A stretch of 51,468 bases of DNA from the IMG/VR virus record IMGVR_UViG_3300020468_000010, positions 1 to 51,468 of that record; one strand, 5' to 3'. Of the stretch, positions 32,574-40,702 are shown piece by piece; position 1 is the stretch's first letter, and every line of letters starts with the position of its first letter. The notes beneath the pieces are model-generated. The model was given only the letters and a program-made list of their open reading frames with translations, ran no database searches and was not told the origin of the DNA. The translations under genes and the position numbers were made by a program. This DNA is from a virus.

Positions 32574-33047
32574 ATGCCCGTTGCAGAAGCATTAGCAGTG
32601 GTGTCAGCCGCCAACAGCGCATACAAGGTCATCAAGACCGCAGTAGCGAATGGCCGAGATATGGCTGACTTTGCCGGTCACATCGGTAAGTTCTGGGACG
32701 CAAAAGAAGAATTAAGTGCGCTCGAACAGAACTCTGCCCACCCCAACATCCTCGCAAAAACTTTCGGTGCTAAAAGCGTCGAAAATCAGGCGCTTCAAAT
32801 TACTTTACATAAGAACAAGCTCGCTACCTTGGAGCAAGAGCTGCGTGAAACTTTTATTTATACGGGGAATGGAAATCTCTGGGACGACATGATGAAAGAG
32901 CGGCGAAACATTCGTAATCGCCGTTTCCAAATGGCTAAACGAAAAGCCGAAAACCGTAAATTATATGCAGATGTTTTTATCGTAGTTGTGTTCACGATTC
33001 TTTTCGGGTCGTTGATATCACTGCTGGTAATTATCAGCGCAACTTAA
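32574..33047 (+). CDS. Membrane-anchored tail-cluster protein, paralogue A
   Basis: The 157-aa protein begins MPVAEALAVVSAANSAYKVIKTAVANGRD, with a helical middle (ALQITLHKNKLATLEQELRETFIYTGN; RRNIRNRRFQMAKRKAENRK) and a C-terminal membrane span (VFIVVVFTILFGSLISLLVII). It has the same architecture as the 152-aa protein at 37,826. Similar proteins occur in tail regions of marine phages, as I recall. Function is unknown. Confidence 0.65.
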   Translation: MPVAEALAVVSAANSAYKVIKTAVANGRDMADFAGHIGKFWDAKEELSALEQNSAHPNILAKTFGAKSVENQALQITLHKNKLATLEQELRETFIYTGNGNLWDDMMKERRNIRNRRFQMAKRKAENRKLYADVFIVVVFTILFGSLISLLVIISAT

Positions 33048-33061
33048 TAGGCATTAGTCCG

Positions 33062-33310
33062 ATGACCGATGATGAATTGCAAAGAGCTATAGACAGAGCG
33101 GCAAAGCAAGGAGCGGAAGAAGCCCTGAGGAATATTGGCCTCAACGATGAAGATGCATATCAAGACATGCACGAGCTGCGACTGCTGCTCGATTCGTGGA
33201 GGGTGACCAAGAAGACTGTTGCAACGACGTTCATAAAGTTCGTCACTACGCTCGTTCTTGGAGGGGTTGTAGCGGTGTTATGGATGCAAGAAAAAAATAT
33301 AGGAGGATAA
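33062..33310 (+). CDS. Small membrane protein, 82 aa
   Basis: The 82-aa protein has an acidic/basic helical N-terminus (DDELQRAIDRAAKQGAEEALRNIGL) and a C-terminal membrane span (FVTTLVLGGVVAVLWM). This layout (helix, then TM at the C-end) resembles the previous protein and may form a complex with it. It ends 1 nt before the nozzle gene start, whose ribosome binding site (AGGAGG) overlaps its last codons. Confidence 0.6.
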   Translation: MTDDELQRAIDRAAKQGAEEALRNIGLNDEDAYQDMHELRLLLDSWRVTKKTVATTFIKFVTTLVLGGVVAVLWMQEKNIGG

Positions 33311-35092
33311 ATGGCCGTCTTCAGGTTAGAAAATTTTGCGGGTATAGCACCTGCGAAATCAGCGCGACTGTTGCAAGGAGGGTTAGGCCAAAAAGCTGAG
33401 AATATGACCTTCTCCTCTGGCCGTATTACGCCCCTCAAGGCTGATACTACTAGCACTGCCTTGAGCAGCGGTTTGATTCAGTCAATTCACTTCTATGAGC
33501 GTGTTGGTCAAACACATACTCTATTTCAGTTTACTGACCAAAATGTCCAAGTGCTTGAGTCTCCAGTAGCTAGGGACACCTATGAAAGGGCGTATTGGAC
33601 CGGCGACTCTTTCCCAAGAATGGGTGGTTACTCAGGCATGGTCTCTGGGAGTGGCTCATATCCTAATGTGTCATTCCGTCTTGGAGTTCCTGCCCCTAGC
33701 GCAGCTCCTACTGTTGCTTATGACACGACTTCTGGGACAGCGAGTACTACTGAAGAGGTCCAGGACTTTGCATACGTCTATACATTTGTAACTGGCTTTG
33801 GGGAAGAAGGTCCACCCAGCGATCCGTCTACCGTCATCACATGGACCAGCCCACAAGTAATAAAAGTGGATCTGCCATCTACCTCAAACCCTTCAACCAG
33901 CAACCACAACCTTGGATCTGGTGCGCGAAGACGGGTTTATCGAGCCAACGCCGGTTCAAGCGCAGCGTACTTCCAGCTCGTAGCAGATGTGCCTTATACA
34001 ACAACTTCTATAACTGACAATACGCCTTCGTCTGCTTTGGCAGAGGTCTTGCCATCCGAAGGATGGATTGGACCGCCTGACGACAACACCTCACTGTACC
34101 CAGATGGGCCTATGCAGGGCTTAATTGCTGTTGGCAATGGCGTGTTCTGCGGGTTCGCTGGCACACGCCTGTGTTTCTCAGAGCCGTTCTTGCCTCATGC
34201 GTGGCCAATCCAATACCGCATCACCATCGAGAACGAGATCATTGGCATCTCAGCCACTAACAATGGCGTGATTGTCATGACCAAGGGGTTCCCGTATTTC
34301 GTAACGGGTACTGACCCAGCGGCAATGACCGCGATTCAAGTGGACGTTGCACAGTCCTGTGTTAACAGGAACTCGATAGTTGATATGGGCGAGTATGTCC
34401 TCTACGCAGGGCCAGATGGTCTGGTGCAAGTGTCAAATACCACCGGCCAAGTGATCTCACGAGAGTTCATTTCGGTTGCTCAATGGAACGCAGATTTTTA
34501 CCCGACAAGCTTAAAAGCTTTCTTGTATGAGGGGCTTTACGTAGCATTTTGGACTAACACCAGCACTACGCCTTTCACGCATGGTGGTTGGATATTTGAT
34601 CCAAGACGGCCTGAGACAGCGTTCTCTACGTTCACGATGGGCGACAATGTGCATGGTGGGTTTCACCACAAGAGCACAGGAAAGCTCTATTACATAGACG
34701 ACGGCGATCTCAAAGAGTTCCAAGGTGACTCCACCAATGAGCGGGGTTATCTGACCGGCATCAATGGAGCAACATACAAGAGCCGTATCTTCGTAAGCCA
34801 GCCGACCAGCATGGGAGCTTTGAAAATTAAAGCTCAAAGTTATCCGGTGGATTTTAAAGTCTGGGCTGATGGTACGTGTATCGCCGAACAAACAATGGTC
34901 TATGACAGCTCCACAAGCCAATACAGTATTTTGACCTCGACCACCCCATCGGGGGCAACGGGTAGCCTTGGCGCGTCTCCAATTGCAAGACTCCCTGCTA
35001 ATCATGGCACTGAATGGGAGGTCGAAGTGTCATCTCCCCATGAAATAGATGAAGTAGTGCTCGCGTCCACCGTTGCGGAGCTCAATGCATGA
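33311..35092 (+). CDS. Tail nozzle-like protein (tail tubular protein B type)
   Basis: The 593-aa beta-rich protein begins VFRLENFAGIAPAKSARLLQGGLGQKAENMTFSSGRITPL, followed by IHFYERVGQTHTLFQFTDQNVQVLESPVARDTYERAYWTGD. It continues with fibronectin-like and beta-propeller-like repeats (GNGVFCGFAGTRLCFSEPFLPHAWPIQY; YVLYAGPDGLVQVSNTTG). This arrangement is typical of podovirus nozzle/gatekeeper proteins and of marine phage tail proteins described as 'structural'. It probably forms the distal tail. Confidence 0.7.
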   Translation: MAVFRLENFAGIAPAKSARLLQGGLGQKAENMTFSSGRITPLKADTTSTALSSGLIQSIHFYERVGQTHTLFQFTDQNVQVLESPVARDTYERAYWTGDSFPRMGGYSGMVSGSGSYPNVSFRLGVPAPSAAPTVAYDTTSGTASTTEEVQDFAYVYTFVTGFGEEGPPSDPSTVITWTSPQVIKVDLPSTSNPSTSNHNLGSGARRRVYRANAGSSAAYFQLVADVPYTTTSITDNTPSSALAEVLPSEGWIGPPDDNTSLYPDGPMQGLIAVGNGVFCGFAGTRLCFSEPFLPHAWPIQYRITIENEIIGISATNNGVIVMTKGFPYFVTGTDPAAMTAIQVDVAQSCVNRNSIVDMGEYVLYAGPDGLVQVSNTTGQVISREFISVAQWNADFYPTSLKAFLYEGLYVAFWTNTSTTPFTHGGWIFDPRRPETAFSTFTMGDNVHGGFHHKSTGKLYYIDDGDLKEFQGDSTNERGYLTGINGATYKSRIFVSQPTSMGALKIKAQSYPVDFKVWADGTCIAEQTMVYDSSTSQYSILTSTTPSGATGSLGASPIARLPANHGTEWEVEVSSPHEIDEVVLASTVAELNA

Positions 35093-37227
35093 GTGTGGGG
35101 AAGCGAACGATTAATCCGACTATTGTTCCTGGGCTTCCCAAAGTCCCATCGGACTTATCGCCACAGGCAAAGCGTTATTTGGAAATGCTTACTGAGGCGG
35201 TTGAGATCAGGCTCGGTCGTCGCGGAGATCCTAGAGACGCAGCAATTACTTTTAGGGATCTGCTTGATGCTGGTCTAGCGACTGAAGGCGCGTTGGTGTT
35301 CAACTCTTCTACGGGGTTTAGTGGCACTTCTATTGTTCCGACAGGTGGTCCCACAAATTCAACAATTCCGACTGCTCCCACTGGCTTTCAAGCTAATGGG
35401 GCATATTCAAAAATTATTCTCCAATGGGATTATCCATTCGACCAGTTTTATGGGTATTCAATTACCGAAGTATTTCGGCACACCACAGATGTACTAGGTG
35501 ATGCCCAGTTGGTTGGCAGTGCCACGGGAATGATTTTTGTTGATGAGGTCGGAGAAAGCGCGTCGTATTACTACTGGGTTCGGCACGTTAACGATAACGG
35601 GATAGCTGGCCCGTTCAACAGCAACACGGGTACGTTTGCACAAACAGCCACCGATGTAAATTTTATGCTGGAGCTGCTGACTGACGCGATAACCGAAGAT
35701 GAGTTTGCGCAATCTCTTAAAACCGAGATCGACCTCATTCAGGTTATTGTGACTCAGTTGTACGGCAGCGGTTCAACAGGGAATCCCGCCGTTGGTTCGA
35801 TAATGTATGACGTTAATACATTGCAATCTACTATCGGCACAGTCACAAACGATGTGTCAAATTTGACGACAGTCACCGGTAATCACACGTCACAAATTTC
35901 GGCTCTCAATAACACTCTTAATGATCCAAACACTGGTCTAGCTGCAACCTCAAATGTGCTCCAGGGCGTACAAACGAATGTCACTAACCTTGGAACTACG
36001 GTCGGTGCAAACAGCTCGGATATCACACTGCTAAAAAATACAGTTAATGATCCAAATACGGGTTTGGCCGCTCAATCAACAGCATTGAGTGGCTTATCGA
36101 GCAGTGTCACAACCAACGGGGCAACTATTAGTTCTCAAGGTCAAGATATATCAGCATTGCAAACCCAAGTTAACGACCCCGCCACTGGGCTTTCTGCGAG
36201 CTCAACTGCTATTACCAATCTACAAGCGACGACAAGCCAGCACGGCCAAGACATATCAAACAACGCGGCTCTTACCAATACTCTCAATTCAACTGTCGGT
36301 GGTCACACCGCCTCGTTCCAACAGCAAGCATTAACGAATGCCAACCTTTCGGGCGACATTGCGGATCTTAATGCAGAGTACTCGGTCAAGGTTGATGTTA
36401 ATGGCAACGTAGCTGGCTTCGGTTTGGCAAGTGGTGGTAGCCCACAACAAAGCAGATTTTATGTAGCTGCCGACAAGTTCGCGATTGTCCCTTCGGGGGC
36501 TCCGAGCACGTCTAATTCAACCGTACCGTTCGTAGTGGTGACTTCACCAACAACCCAGAACGGGGTGACCGTACCAGCAGGAACTTACATCCACAGCGCG
36601 ATGATTGCCAATGGCACTATTGCTAACGCACAGATAGGCAACTTGGCAGTTGACAGTGCGCAGATTGCCGACTTAGCAGTTGAGACCGCGAAGATAGATA
36701 ACTTCGCAATTACCGGCGCTAAGATTGCACTCGCAACAATCACAACTGCAAATATCGAAGACGCGACAATCACAACTGCCGATATTGGCTTGGCACAAAT
36801 TACGACTCTGATCCTAGACCAAGAAGCAGTCATCGTCCCACGGTTTGCACAAGGGACAGTTTACAACGTCACCTTAACTGGAAGTGCTACGCAAGTAGTT
36901 GGAGTGCCGATAAGCATTAGTGGCCTACCATCAAACCAAAGCTGTCGAATAGTAGTTATGGGGGTAATCTCTGCTTATCCTGGCAACAACACAGTCACTA
37001 ATTTGAGAGCCCACATTTATTCAGGCTCTACACAACACAACACCATTGGCGTGTCTTACACCGACTATGGTCTCAGCCTTGCTACTTTCGGGTCGTTCTT
37101 AGTGAGCAACGGTTACAGCCAAACGATCAGTTTACGTGTGAGCTGCACGGCCAACCCATCGGGTTCATCCACAAAATCAAATAATACTTTCTTAGGGAAG
37201 ATTATTGTCATGGCGGCAAAACGATGA
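35089..37227 (+). CDS. J-like tail host-specificity protein
   Basis: The 712-aa protein has an N-terminal helix, a fibronectin III-like domain (TGFQANGAYSKIILQWDYPFDQFYGYSITEVFRHT, near residues 95-175), a long coiled-coil region with three copies of a segment of about 40 aa marked NDPNTGLAA, then a DUF1983-like part (YSVKVDVNGNVAGFGLASGG; FYVAADKFAIVPSG) and a run of NAQIGNLAVDSAQIADL-type repeats. This is the C-terminal organisation of lambda gpJ-like tip proteins. The C-terminal 120 residues form a beta-domain, possibly receptor-binding. It overlaps the nozzle stop (ATGA). Confidence 0.75.
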   Translation: MSVGKRTINPTIVPGLPKVPSDLSPQAKRYLEMLTEAVEIRLGRRGDPRDAAITFRDLLDAGLATEGALVFNSSTGFSGTSIVPTGGPTNSTIPTAPTGFQANGAYSKIILQWDYPFDQFYGYSITEVFRHTTDVLGDAQLVGSATGMIFVDEVGESASYYYWVRHVNDNGIAGPFNSNTGTFAQTATDVNFMLELLTDAITEDEFAQSLKTEIDLIQVIVTQLYGSGSTGNPAVGSIMYDVNTLQSTIGTVTNDVSNLTTVTGNHTSQISALNNTLNDPNTGLAATSNVLQGVQTNVTNLGTTVGANSSDITLLKNTVNDPNTGLAAQSTALSGLSSSVTTNGATISSQGQDISALQTQVNDPATGLSASSTAITNLQATTSQHGQDISNNAALTNTLNSTVGGHTASFQQQALTNANLSGDIADLNAEYSVKVDVNGNVAGFGLASGGSPQQSRFYVAADKFAIVPSGAPSTSNSTVPFVVVTSPTTQNGVTVPAGTYIHSAMIANGTIANAQIGNLAVDSAQIADLAVETAKIDNFAITGAKIALATITTANIEDATITTADIGLAQITTLILDQEAVIVPRFAQGTVYNVTLTGSATQVVGVPISISGLPSNQSCRIVVMGVISAYPGNNTVTNLRAHIYSGSTQHNTIGVSYTDYGLSLATFGSFLVSNGYSQTISLRVSCTANPSGSSTKSNNTFLGKIIVMAAKR

Positions 37228-37829
37228 ACGCATATATTCGAGTTGATGAAAGCGGCCATATCAATAGCTGCATGGAGATATCCGAAGAGGATGCCAATTT
37301 CCCAGAGGAAGAAATCTGGGTGCAGGTTGCCGAGATCCCTTTTGATTTGATGTCCTCGGACTACATGTACAGGTACGACCATGACATGGGGTCGATTAGC
37401 CTTACCGATAAACTGATATTACCGGTCATGCCCTACACCGTCTGGGATGGAGTGGCGGGTGAGTGGACTGATCCTCGCGATCTCGAAGATAAAAAAGACG
37501 ACAAGTGGGCCGAAATGAAGAAGGCACGCGATGCGGAAGAGTTCAGCACATTTACATGGAACAGTTACACGTTTCAGTGCGATGAAGTCTCTCAGCAGAG
37601 GTTAACGGGAGCAGTGTTAAGAGCTCAGATTGATCCTCAACAAACGGTCGATTGGACCTTGTCCGACAACACATCACGCACGTTCACTGCTACAGAGATA
37701 AAGCAGGTTGGTTTGTCTTTAGCAGCGCACGTAGATGGTTGCCATGTAAAAGCTCGGCAGCTCCGTGAACAGATTGTTAATGCTACGAACGAAACAGAAA
37801 TAAATGCCATAACTTGGGAAGATAATTGA
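37224..37829 (+). CDS. Tail protein with DUF4376-like domain
   Basis: The 201-aa protein: after a beta N-part (YIRVDESGHINSCMEI), residues 90-200 read KKDDKWAEMKKARDAEEFSTFTWNSYTFQCDEVSQQRLTGAV...WTLSDNTSRTFTATEIKQVGLSLAAHVDGCHVKARQLREQI. That is the DUF4376 pattern found in fibre assembly or fibre-associated proteins of many phages. It is coupled by ATGA to the J-like gene and by TTGA to the next. Confidence 0.8.
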   Translation: MNAYIRVDESGHINSCMEISEEDANFPEEEIWVQVAEIPFDLMSSDYMYRYDHDMGSISLTDKLILPVMPYTVWDGVAGEWTDPRDLEDKKDDKWAEMKKARDAEEFSTFTWNSYTFQCDEVSQQRLTGAVLRAQIDPQQTVDWTLSDNTSRTFTATEIKQVGLSLAAHVDGCHVKARQLREQIVNATNETEINAITWEDN

Positions 37830-38284
37830 TAGGAGAAGTTGCAGCCGTAATCTCGGCATTAAAGGCGTTGAACGATGGAATCGCCACTTTAAAACAGGGA
37901 GCTCAAAACGCTAATTCTCTGCAAGCTCTAGTAGGCCGTTGGGCTTCAGCGGATGAGCAGTACCGCGAGGTCGAACAAAAGAGAGCGGGAGCACTTTCTT
38001 ATAAAGATGCGATTGCGATGGAGTCAGCAAAGCGCCAACTGAATAATTTTGACCAACAGTTAAAAGACATCTGCATGATGCAGGGACAATTCGACTTATA
38101 CACGTCGATTAAAAAACGCATGGAAGACGCTCGGATAGCTCATGAGAGAGAAGTAAGACGCATAAAAAAACGGCGTGCTGAATTCCGAAAGAACCTCGGC
38201 ATTGCTGGAACCGTTTTGTTGGGGTGGGTTTGTTTTATGGGCTTTCTTTGGTTCGTGATCTGGTTTTTAGGACAAGTGAGGTGA
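37826..38284 (+). CDS. Membrane-anchored tail-cluster protein, paralogue B
   Basis: The 152-aa protein starts at TTG 37826, overlapping the previous stop (TTGA). It begins IGEVAAVISALKALNDGIATLKQG, has a charged helical middle (EQKRAGALSYKDAIAMESAKRQLNNF; ARIAHEREVRRIKKRRAEFRK) and a C-terminal span (GTVLLGWVCFMGFLWFVIWFLG). The architecture equals the 157-aa protein at 32,574, suggesting an old duplication that now flanks the nozzle/J genes. Function is unknown. Confidence 0.65.
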   Translation: MIGEVAAVISALKALNDGIATLKQGAQNANSLQALVGRWASADEQYREVEQKRAGALSYKDAIAMESAKRQLNNFDQQLKDICMMQGQFDLYTSIKKRMEDARIAHEREVRRIKKRRAEFRKNLGIAGTVLLGWVCFMGFLWFVIWFLGQVR

Positions 38285-38286
38285 CC

Positions 38287-38379
38287 ATGCATAAGGGTAA
38301 GAAATGTAAGTTGAATGCAAAGCCAACCAAAGCTGGTGGCAAAGTGAAGAAACCGCGACGTGGGAGTACTCCGAAATGA
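38287..38379 (+). CDS. Basic microprotein, 30 aa
   Basis: A 30-aa ORF (MHKGKKCKLNAKPTKAGGKV...) rich in Lys, with GAGG about 5 nt before the ATG and a 4-bp ATGA overlap with the next ORF. No family is recognised. The tight packing between two membrane protein genes supports translation. Confidence 0.45.
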   Translation: MHKGKKCKLNAKPTKAGGKVKKPRRGSTPK

Positions 38380-38516
38380 TTAAGAAGTTAGGGAAATCTT
38401 TTCGGTCACGAGTACAGGGCATGAGTGAGAAAGAGGCAGGGATGTTTGTTGTAAGCACCATCTGTTTCCTGGTCATCATGATGATGATGCCCTCGATTAC
38501 AGCAGGTATGTGGTAA
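38376..38516 (+). CDS. Small membrane protein, 46 aa
   Basis: A 46-aa ORF with a basic N-terminus (MIKKLGKSFRSRVQGM) and one membrane span (GMFVVSTICFLVIMMMMPSITAGMW). The start overlaps the previous stop (ATGA). It is the last or second-last gene of the rightward block. Function is unknown; small Met-rich single-span proteins in this position can be lysis or superinfection accessories. Confidence 0.5.
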   Translation: MIKKLGKSFRSRVQGMSEKEAGMFVVSTICFLVIMMMMPSITAGMW

Positions 38517-38536
38517 CCCTGTATCTTTACCTAGTA

Positions 38537-38719
38537 ATGGATTCGTACGTATACACTTGGAAAGTCGGTAGCCATACTCAGTTAGGACATCACCGTATCT
38601 GTAGATATAAAGAGATTGGTGGTGATCCCCAGAAGACGTGGACGTGGTATTTGCACCCGTATTTTGGTACACACTGTGATCCATATGTAGTGCATGTGAC
38701 TGAGGGTTCTACTAATTAA
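38537..38719 (+). CDS. Hypothetical protein, 60 aa
   Basis: A possible 60-aa protein (MDSYVYTWKVGSHTQLGHHRICRYKEIGG...) rich in Tyr, His and Trp. The ATG has no clear Shine-Dalgarno sequence. The reading frame can be extended upstream to GTG 38510, overlapping the previous gene by 7 bp. The protein ends right before the terminator hairpin. Evidence is limited to the ORF and position. Confidence 0.35.
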   Translation: MDSYVYTWKVGSHTQLGHHRICRYKEIGGDPQKTWTWYLHPYFGTHCDPYVVHVTEGSTN

Positions 38720-38737
38720 AAGTCGAGGGTTCTACTA
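38702..38737 (+). repeat. 13-bp direct repeat GAGGGTTCTACTA
   Basis: Exact copies at 38702-38714 and 38725-38737, 23 bp apart. The second copy overlaps the left arm of the terminator hairpin. It may be a recombination scar or a small integrase/excisionase site next to the attP region. Confidence 0.6.
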
Positions 38738-38747
38738 GCCCCTTTTT
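38727..38747 (+). terminator. Probable terminator of the late rightward operon
   Basis: A stem GGGTT / AGCCC (one G-U pair) with loop CTACT is followed by C and TTTTT. It sits immediately behind the last rightward virion-block gene and before attP, where it would keep late transcription out of the integrase gene. The stem is only 5 bp, so strength is uncertain. Confidence 0.5.
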
Positions 38748-38758
38748 AGTTGCAACGC

Positions 38759-39006
38759 TTTGACGCACGTTTGACGCAAATCGAACGTGAAACAAAACGA
38801 GATAAATAGAAATAGCGCCCAAAAAATATAGAAGTATTGGGAACTTAATAGAACAAAATGAAGAAGTTGGGGGAGAAAATCCCTCCTTCTCCGCCAATTT
38901 TTAAACCCCTGATTTCGCCGGTTTTTATTTTGAGTTGACGTAAATCTGACGCAATGCATACTGGTTCTAACGGAGTGTGCGTCAGGCTACTTGGCCCTTG
39001 ACGCTT
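38759..39006 (+). other. attP: attP region with integrase arm-type sites
   Basis: This non-coding stretch before the integrase has repeated TTGACGCAAA-like sites: TTTGACGCA (38759), TTTGACGCAAA (38770), TTGACGTAAA (38935), TCTGACGCAA (38945), the inverted TGCGTCA (38978) and TTGACGCTT (38998). They lie on both sides of a tRNA-Ser-like core at 38878-38896. Two clusters flanking a core is the layout of arm-type integrase sites in lambda-like attP regions. Confidence 0.65.
38878..38896 (+). other. attP core identical to a tRNA-Ser 3' end
   Basis: The string AATCCCTCCTTCTCCGCCA parses exactly as the end of a T-loop (AAT), T-stem 3' strand (CCCTC), acceptor 3' strand (CTTCTCC), discriminator G and CCA. 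This is the 3' end of a bacterial tRNA-Ser, which has G73. The rest of a tRNA is absent upstream, so it is not a tRNA gene. Tyrosine integrases commonly use such 3' ends as attB, so the host site is predicted to be a tRNA-Ser gene. Confidence 0.7.
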
Positions 39007-39025
39007 ATTGCTTGAGGAGCCACGT

Positions 39026-40090
39026 ATGGCAGTCAGAAAGCGCGGTAAAAACTGGTCTGTGACCGTCAGCCACAAGGGCAAGCGGTACTACAAGACGTTA
39101 CCTACCAAACCAGCAGCAGAGGCATGGCGCATTCAGAAGAAGGCAGAGCTCATGTCACCCACGGCACATGAGATCGCGGCCAGTGAGTGGACTGTAGATA
39201 TGCTCCTGGACAGATATATCGCGGAGGTGCATCCACACCGACCCTTCGCTCGATCTAAGATGTCCACCATCAAGCTCACTGCTGAACATTTCACAGATGT
39301 CCCTATCAGCTCGCTCGCTCCAGAGCACATATTCCAATATGCAGAGAAACGACGGGCAGGGTACAAGGGTCGAGCGCCAATTGCGGCTTCGACATTGAAC
39401 CAGCAGCTCACGTATCTCGCTCAGACTATCGAGCACGCACGTACACTGTGGGGTGTGGATCTGCCGTCAAACGCCGCGAGAGACGCGTTGTCAGCCCTCT
39501 CAAAGATAGGTTTGGTGGGAGGTAGTAAGCACAGGGACCGCAGGGTGGCTCCCCATGAGCTGATCTCACTGCTCGAAATAGCAGAGGAGCACCGGTCAGG
39601 TTGGATGGGTCCAATGATCAGATTGGCAGTTGAGACCGGCATGAGGCAGTCGGAGATCTGTGAACTGAAATGGGAGTACGTAGACTTCGAGAACAGCACG
39701 ATCTTCATTAAGGACCGAAAGCACCCAACAGAGAAGAAGGGTAACGACCAAACAATACCGGTCAGCGAGGCAGCTCTCGATGTGCTGCGAGAGTGGGGTA
39801 TAGGCACGGCACATAATTGCGTATGGCATCCAAGGCATCGAAAAGGAAAGATCTTTACTGATGTAAAACTGGCAAGCTCGGTGTCCGACAGGTTTGCGGT
39901 GGTCAGGGAAAAGGCGGGGATCGAGGACTTACACTTTCATGATCTGCGGCATGAGGCGATCTCTCGCTTCTTCGAGCGGGGATTGCAGATCCAGGAGGTG
40001 GCTAGGATCTCCGGTCATAAGGATTGGAAACAGTTGTTACGCTACACGCAGCTTACAGCCGCAAGCCTAGTGTCGAAGCTTAATGGTTAA
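39026..40090 (+). CDS. int: Tyrosine-type phage integrase
   Basis: The 354-aa recombinase starts at ATG 39026 with GAGGAG upstream; a TTG at 39008 in frame is unlikely. The N-terminal arm-binding part (MAVRKRGKNWSVTVSHKGKRYYKTLPTK) resembles the AP2-like/DUF3596-type beta domain, followed by a core-binding helical domain and a catalytic domain with Arg in ETGMRQSEICEL, HDLRHEAISRF (HxxR), GHKDWKQ and the nucleophile Tyr in LLRYTQ. It inserts and excises the phage at the attP upstream. It converges with the excisionase-like gene, overlapping by 4 bp. Confidence 0.95.
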   Translation: MAVRKRGKNWSVTVSHKGKRYYKTLPTKPAAEAWRIQKKAELMSPTAHEIAASEWTVDMLLDRYIAEVHPHRPFARSKMSTIKLTAEHFTDVPISSLAPEHIFQYAEKRRAGYKGRAPIAASTLNQQLTYLAQTIEHARTLWGVDLPSNAARDALSALSKIGLVGGSKHRDRRVAPHELISLLEIAEEHRSGWMGPMIRLAVETGMRQSEICELKWEYVDFENSTIFIKDRKHPTEKKGNDQTIPVSEAALDVLREWGIGTAHNCVWHPRHRKGKIFTDVKLASSVSDRFAVVREKAGIEDLHFHDLRHEAISRFFERGLQIQEVARISGHKDWKQLLRYTQLTAASLVSKLNG

Positions 40091-40422
40091 CAACCCTCAA
40101 CCAGATATTCGGCAACGTCAGCAGTCTGAAATAAATATTTCTTACCGTTTCTGATGCGGGGAATATTAAACCGGTTTTGGTACATCTGTTGGTAGAGCGT
40201 GCTTCTTTCTAAACGAAGCAGGTTCGCGAGATCTTGAAGATCCATCAGAGGCCCATACTGTTCATTTAATTTGTGTTCAAGAGCGTGATGTTTGGTTTTT
40301 CTAGATAACATAGGAATCCTCCCGAATGGCGAGTCACCCGATCCGTCTAGCCAGACTTCAAGAAGTGACAGCAAACTCAATGGTTGCGGCTCGTGTTTGT
40401 GAACATCGATACAGCGAATCAT
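40087..40422 (-). CDS. Excisionase/AlpA-like HTH protein
   Basis: The 111-aa protein ends with LMDLQDLANLLRLERSTLYQQMYQNRFNIPRIRNGKKYLFQTADVAEYL, a winged-helix MerR/AlpA-type domain (HTH_17) as in excisionases and phage regulators. Convergent with the integrase, it is a good candidate for the recombination directionality factor. The start at 40422 overlaps the DUF3310 stop (ATGA); an internal ATG at 40311 has a better GGGAGG and would give a 74-aa protein of typical excisionase size. Confidence 0.75.
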   Translation of the reverse strand: MIRCIDVHKHEPQPLSLLSLLEVWLDGSGDSPFGRIPMLSRKTKHHALEHKLNEQYGPLMDLQDLANLLRLERSTLYQQMYQNRFNIPRIRNGKKYLFQTADVAEYLVEGC

Positions 40423-40676
40423 GATTGACTACCTTTGGTTGCTGTCCTTCCCGTCTCTTCTGCTACTACTTCTTTCAAGAGCTCTAGATACCACGACGAT
40501 TTATCGAGGTCTTGGTAAGGATGTCCTTTGTAGGTATAGCGCCACAAATACTTCATGGCGTTACCTTTCAGATAACCGGTAAATTCGGTGGACGACATTG
40601 ACGCACGAATGGCATCGATACATTCGATTCCGTCTTCAGATTGATAATGTGGGGGATGATTTACTTGGTCTACCAC
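40419..40676 (-). CDS. DUF3310 protein (T7 gp1.7-like nucleotide kinase family)
   Basis: The 85-aa protein (GTG start; AGGA 9 nt upstream) contains VNHPPHYQSEDGIECIDAI and FTGYLKGNAMKYLWRYTYKG...DLDKSSWYLELL, the complete DUF3310 signature. T7 gp1.7, in this family, acts as a nucleoside monophosphate kinase. It may support phage nucleotide pools. It is the first gene after the operator-like region and probably leads a leftward int-control transcript with the excisionase-like gene. Confidence 0.85.
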   Translation of the reverse strand: MVDQVNHPPHYQSEDGIECIDAIRASMSSTEFTGYLKGNAMKYLWRYTYKGHPYQDLDKSSWYLELLKEVVAEETGRTATKGSQS

Positions 40677-40702
40677 GAGCTGTCGTCCTGACTTTTATAA
40701 TA

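Noticed and set aside
35900-36340. Repeated NDPNTGLAA-coding segments as a CRISPR-like array
   Set aside because: The repeats are in frame, imperfect at DNA level and encode a coiled-coil tail protein.
38878-38896. tRNA-Ser gene
   Set aside because: Only the 3' end matches; the upstream sequence cannot form the rest of a tRNA, so it is an attachment core, not a gene.
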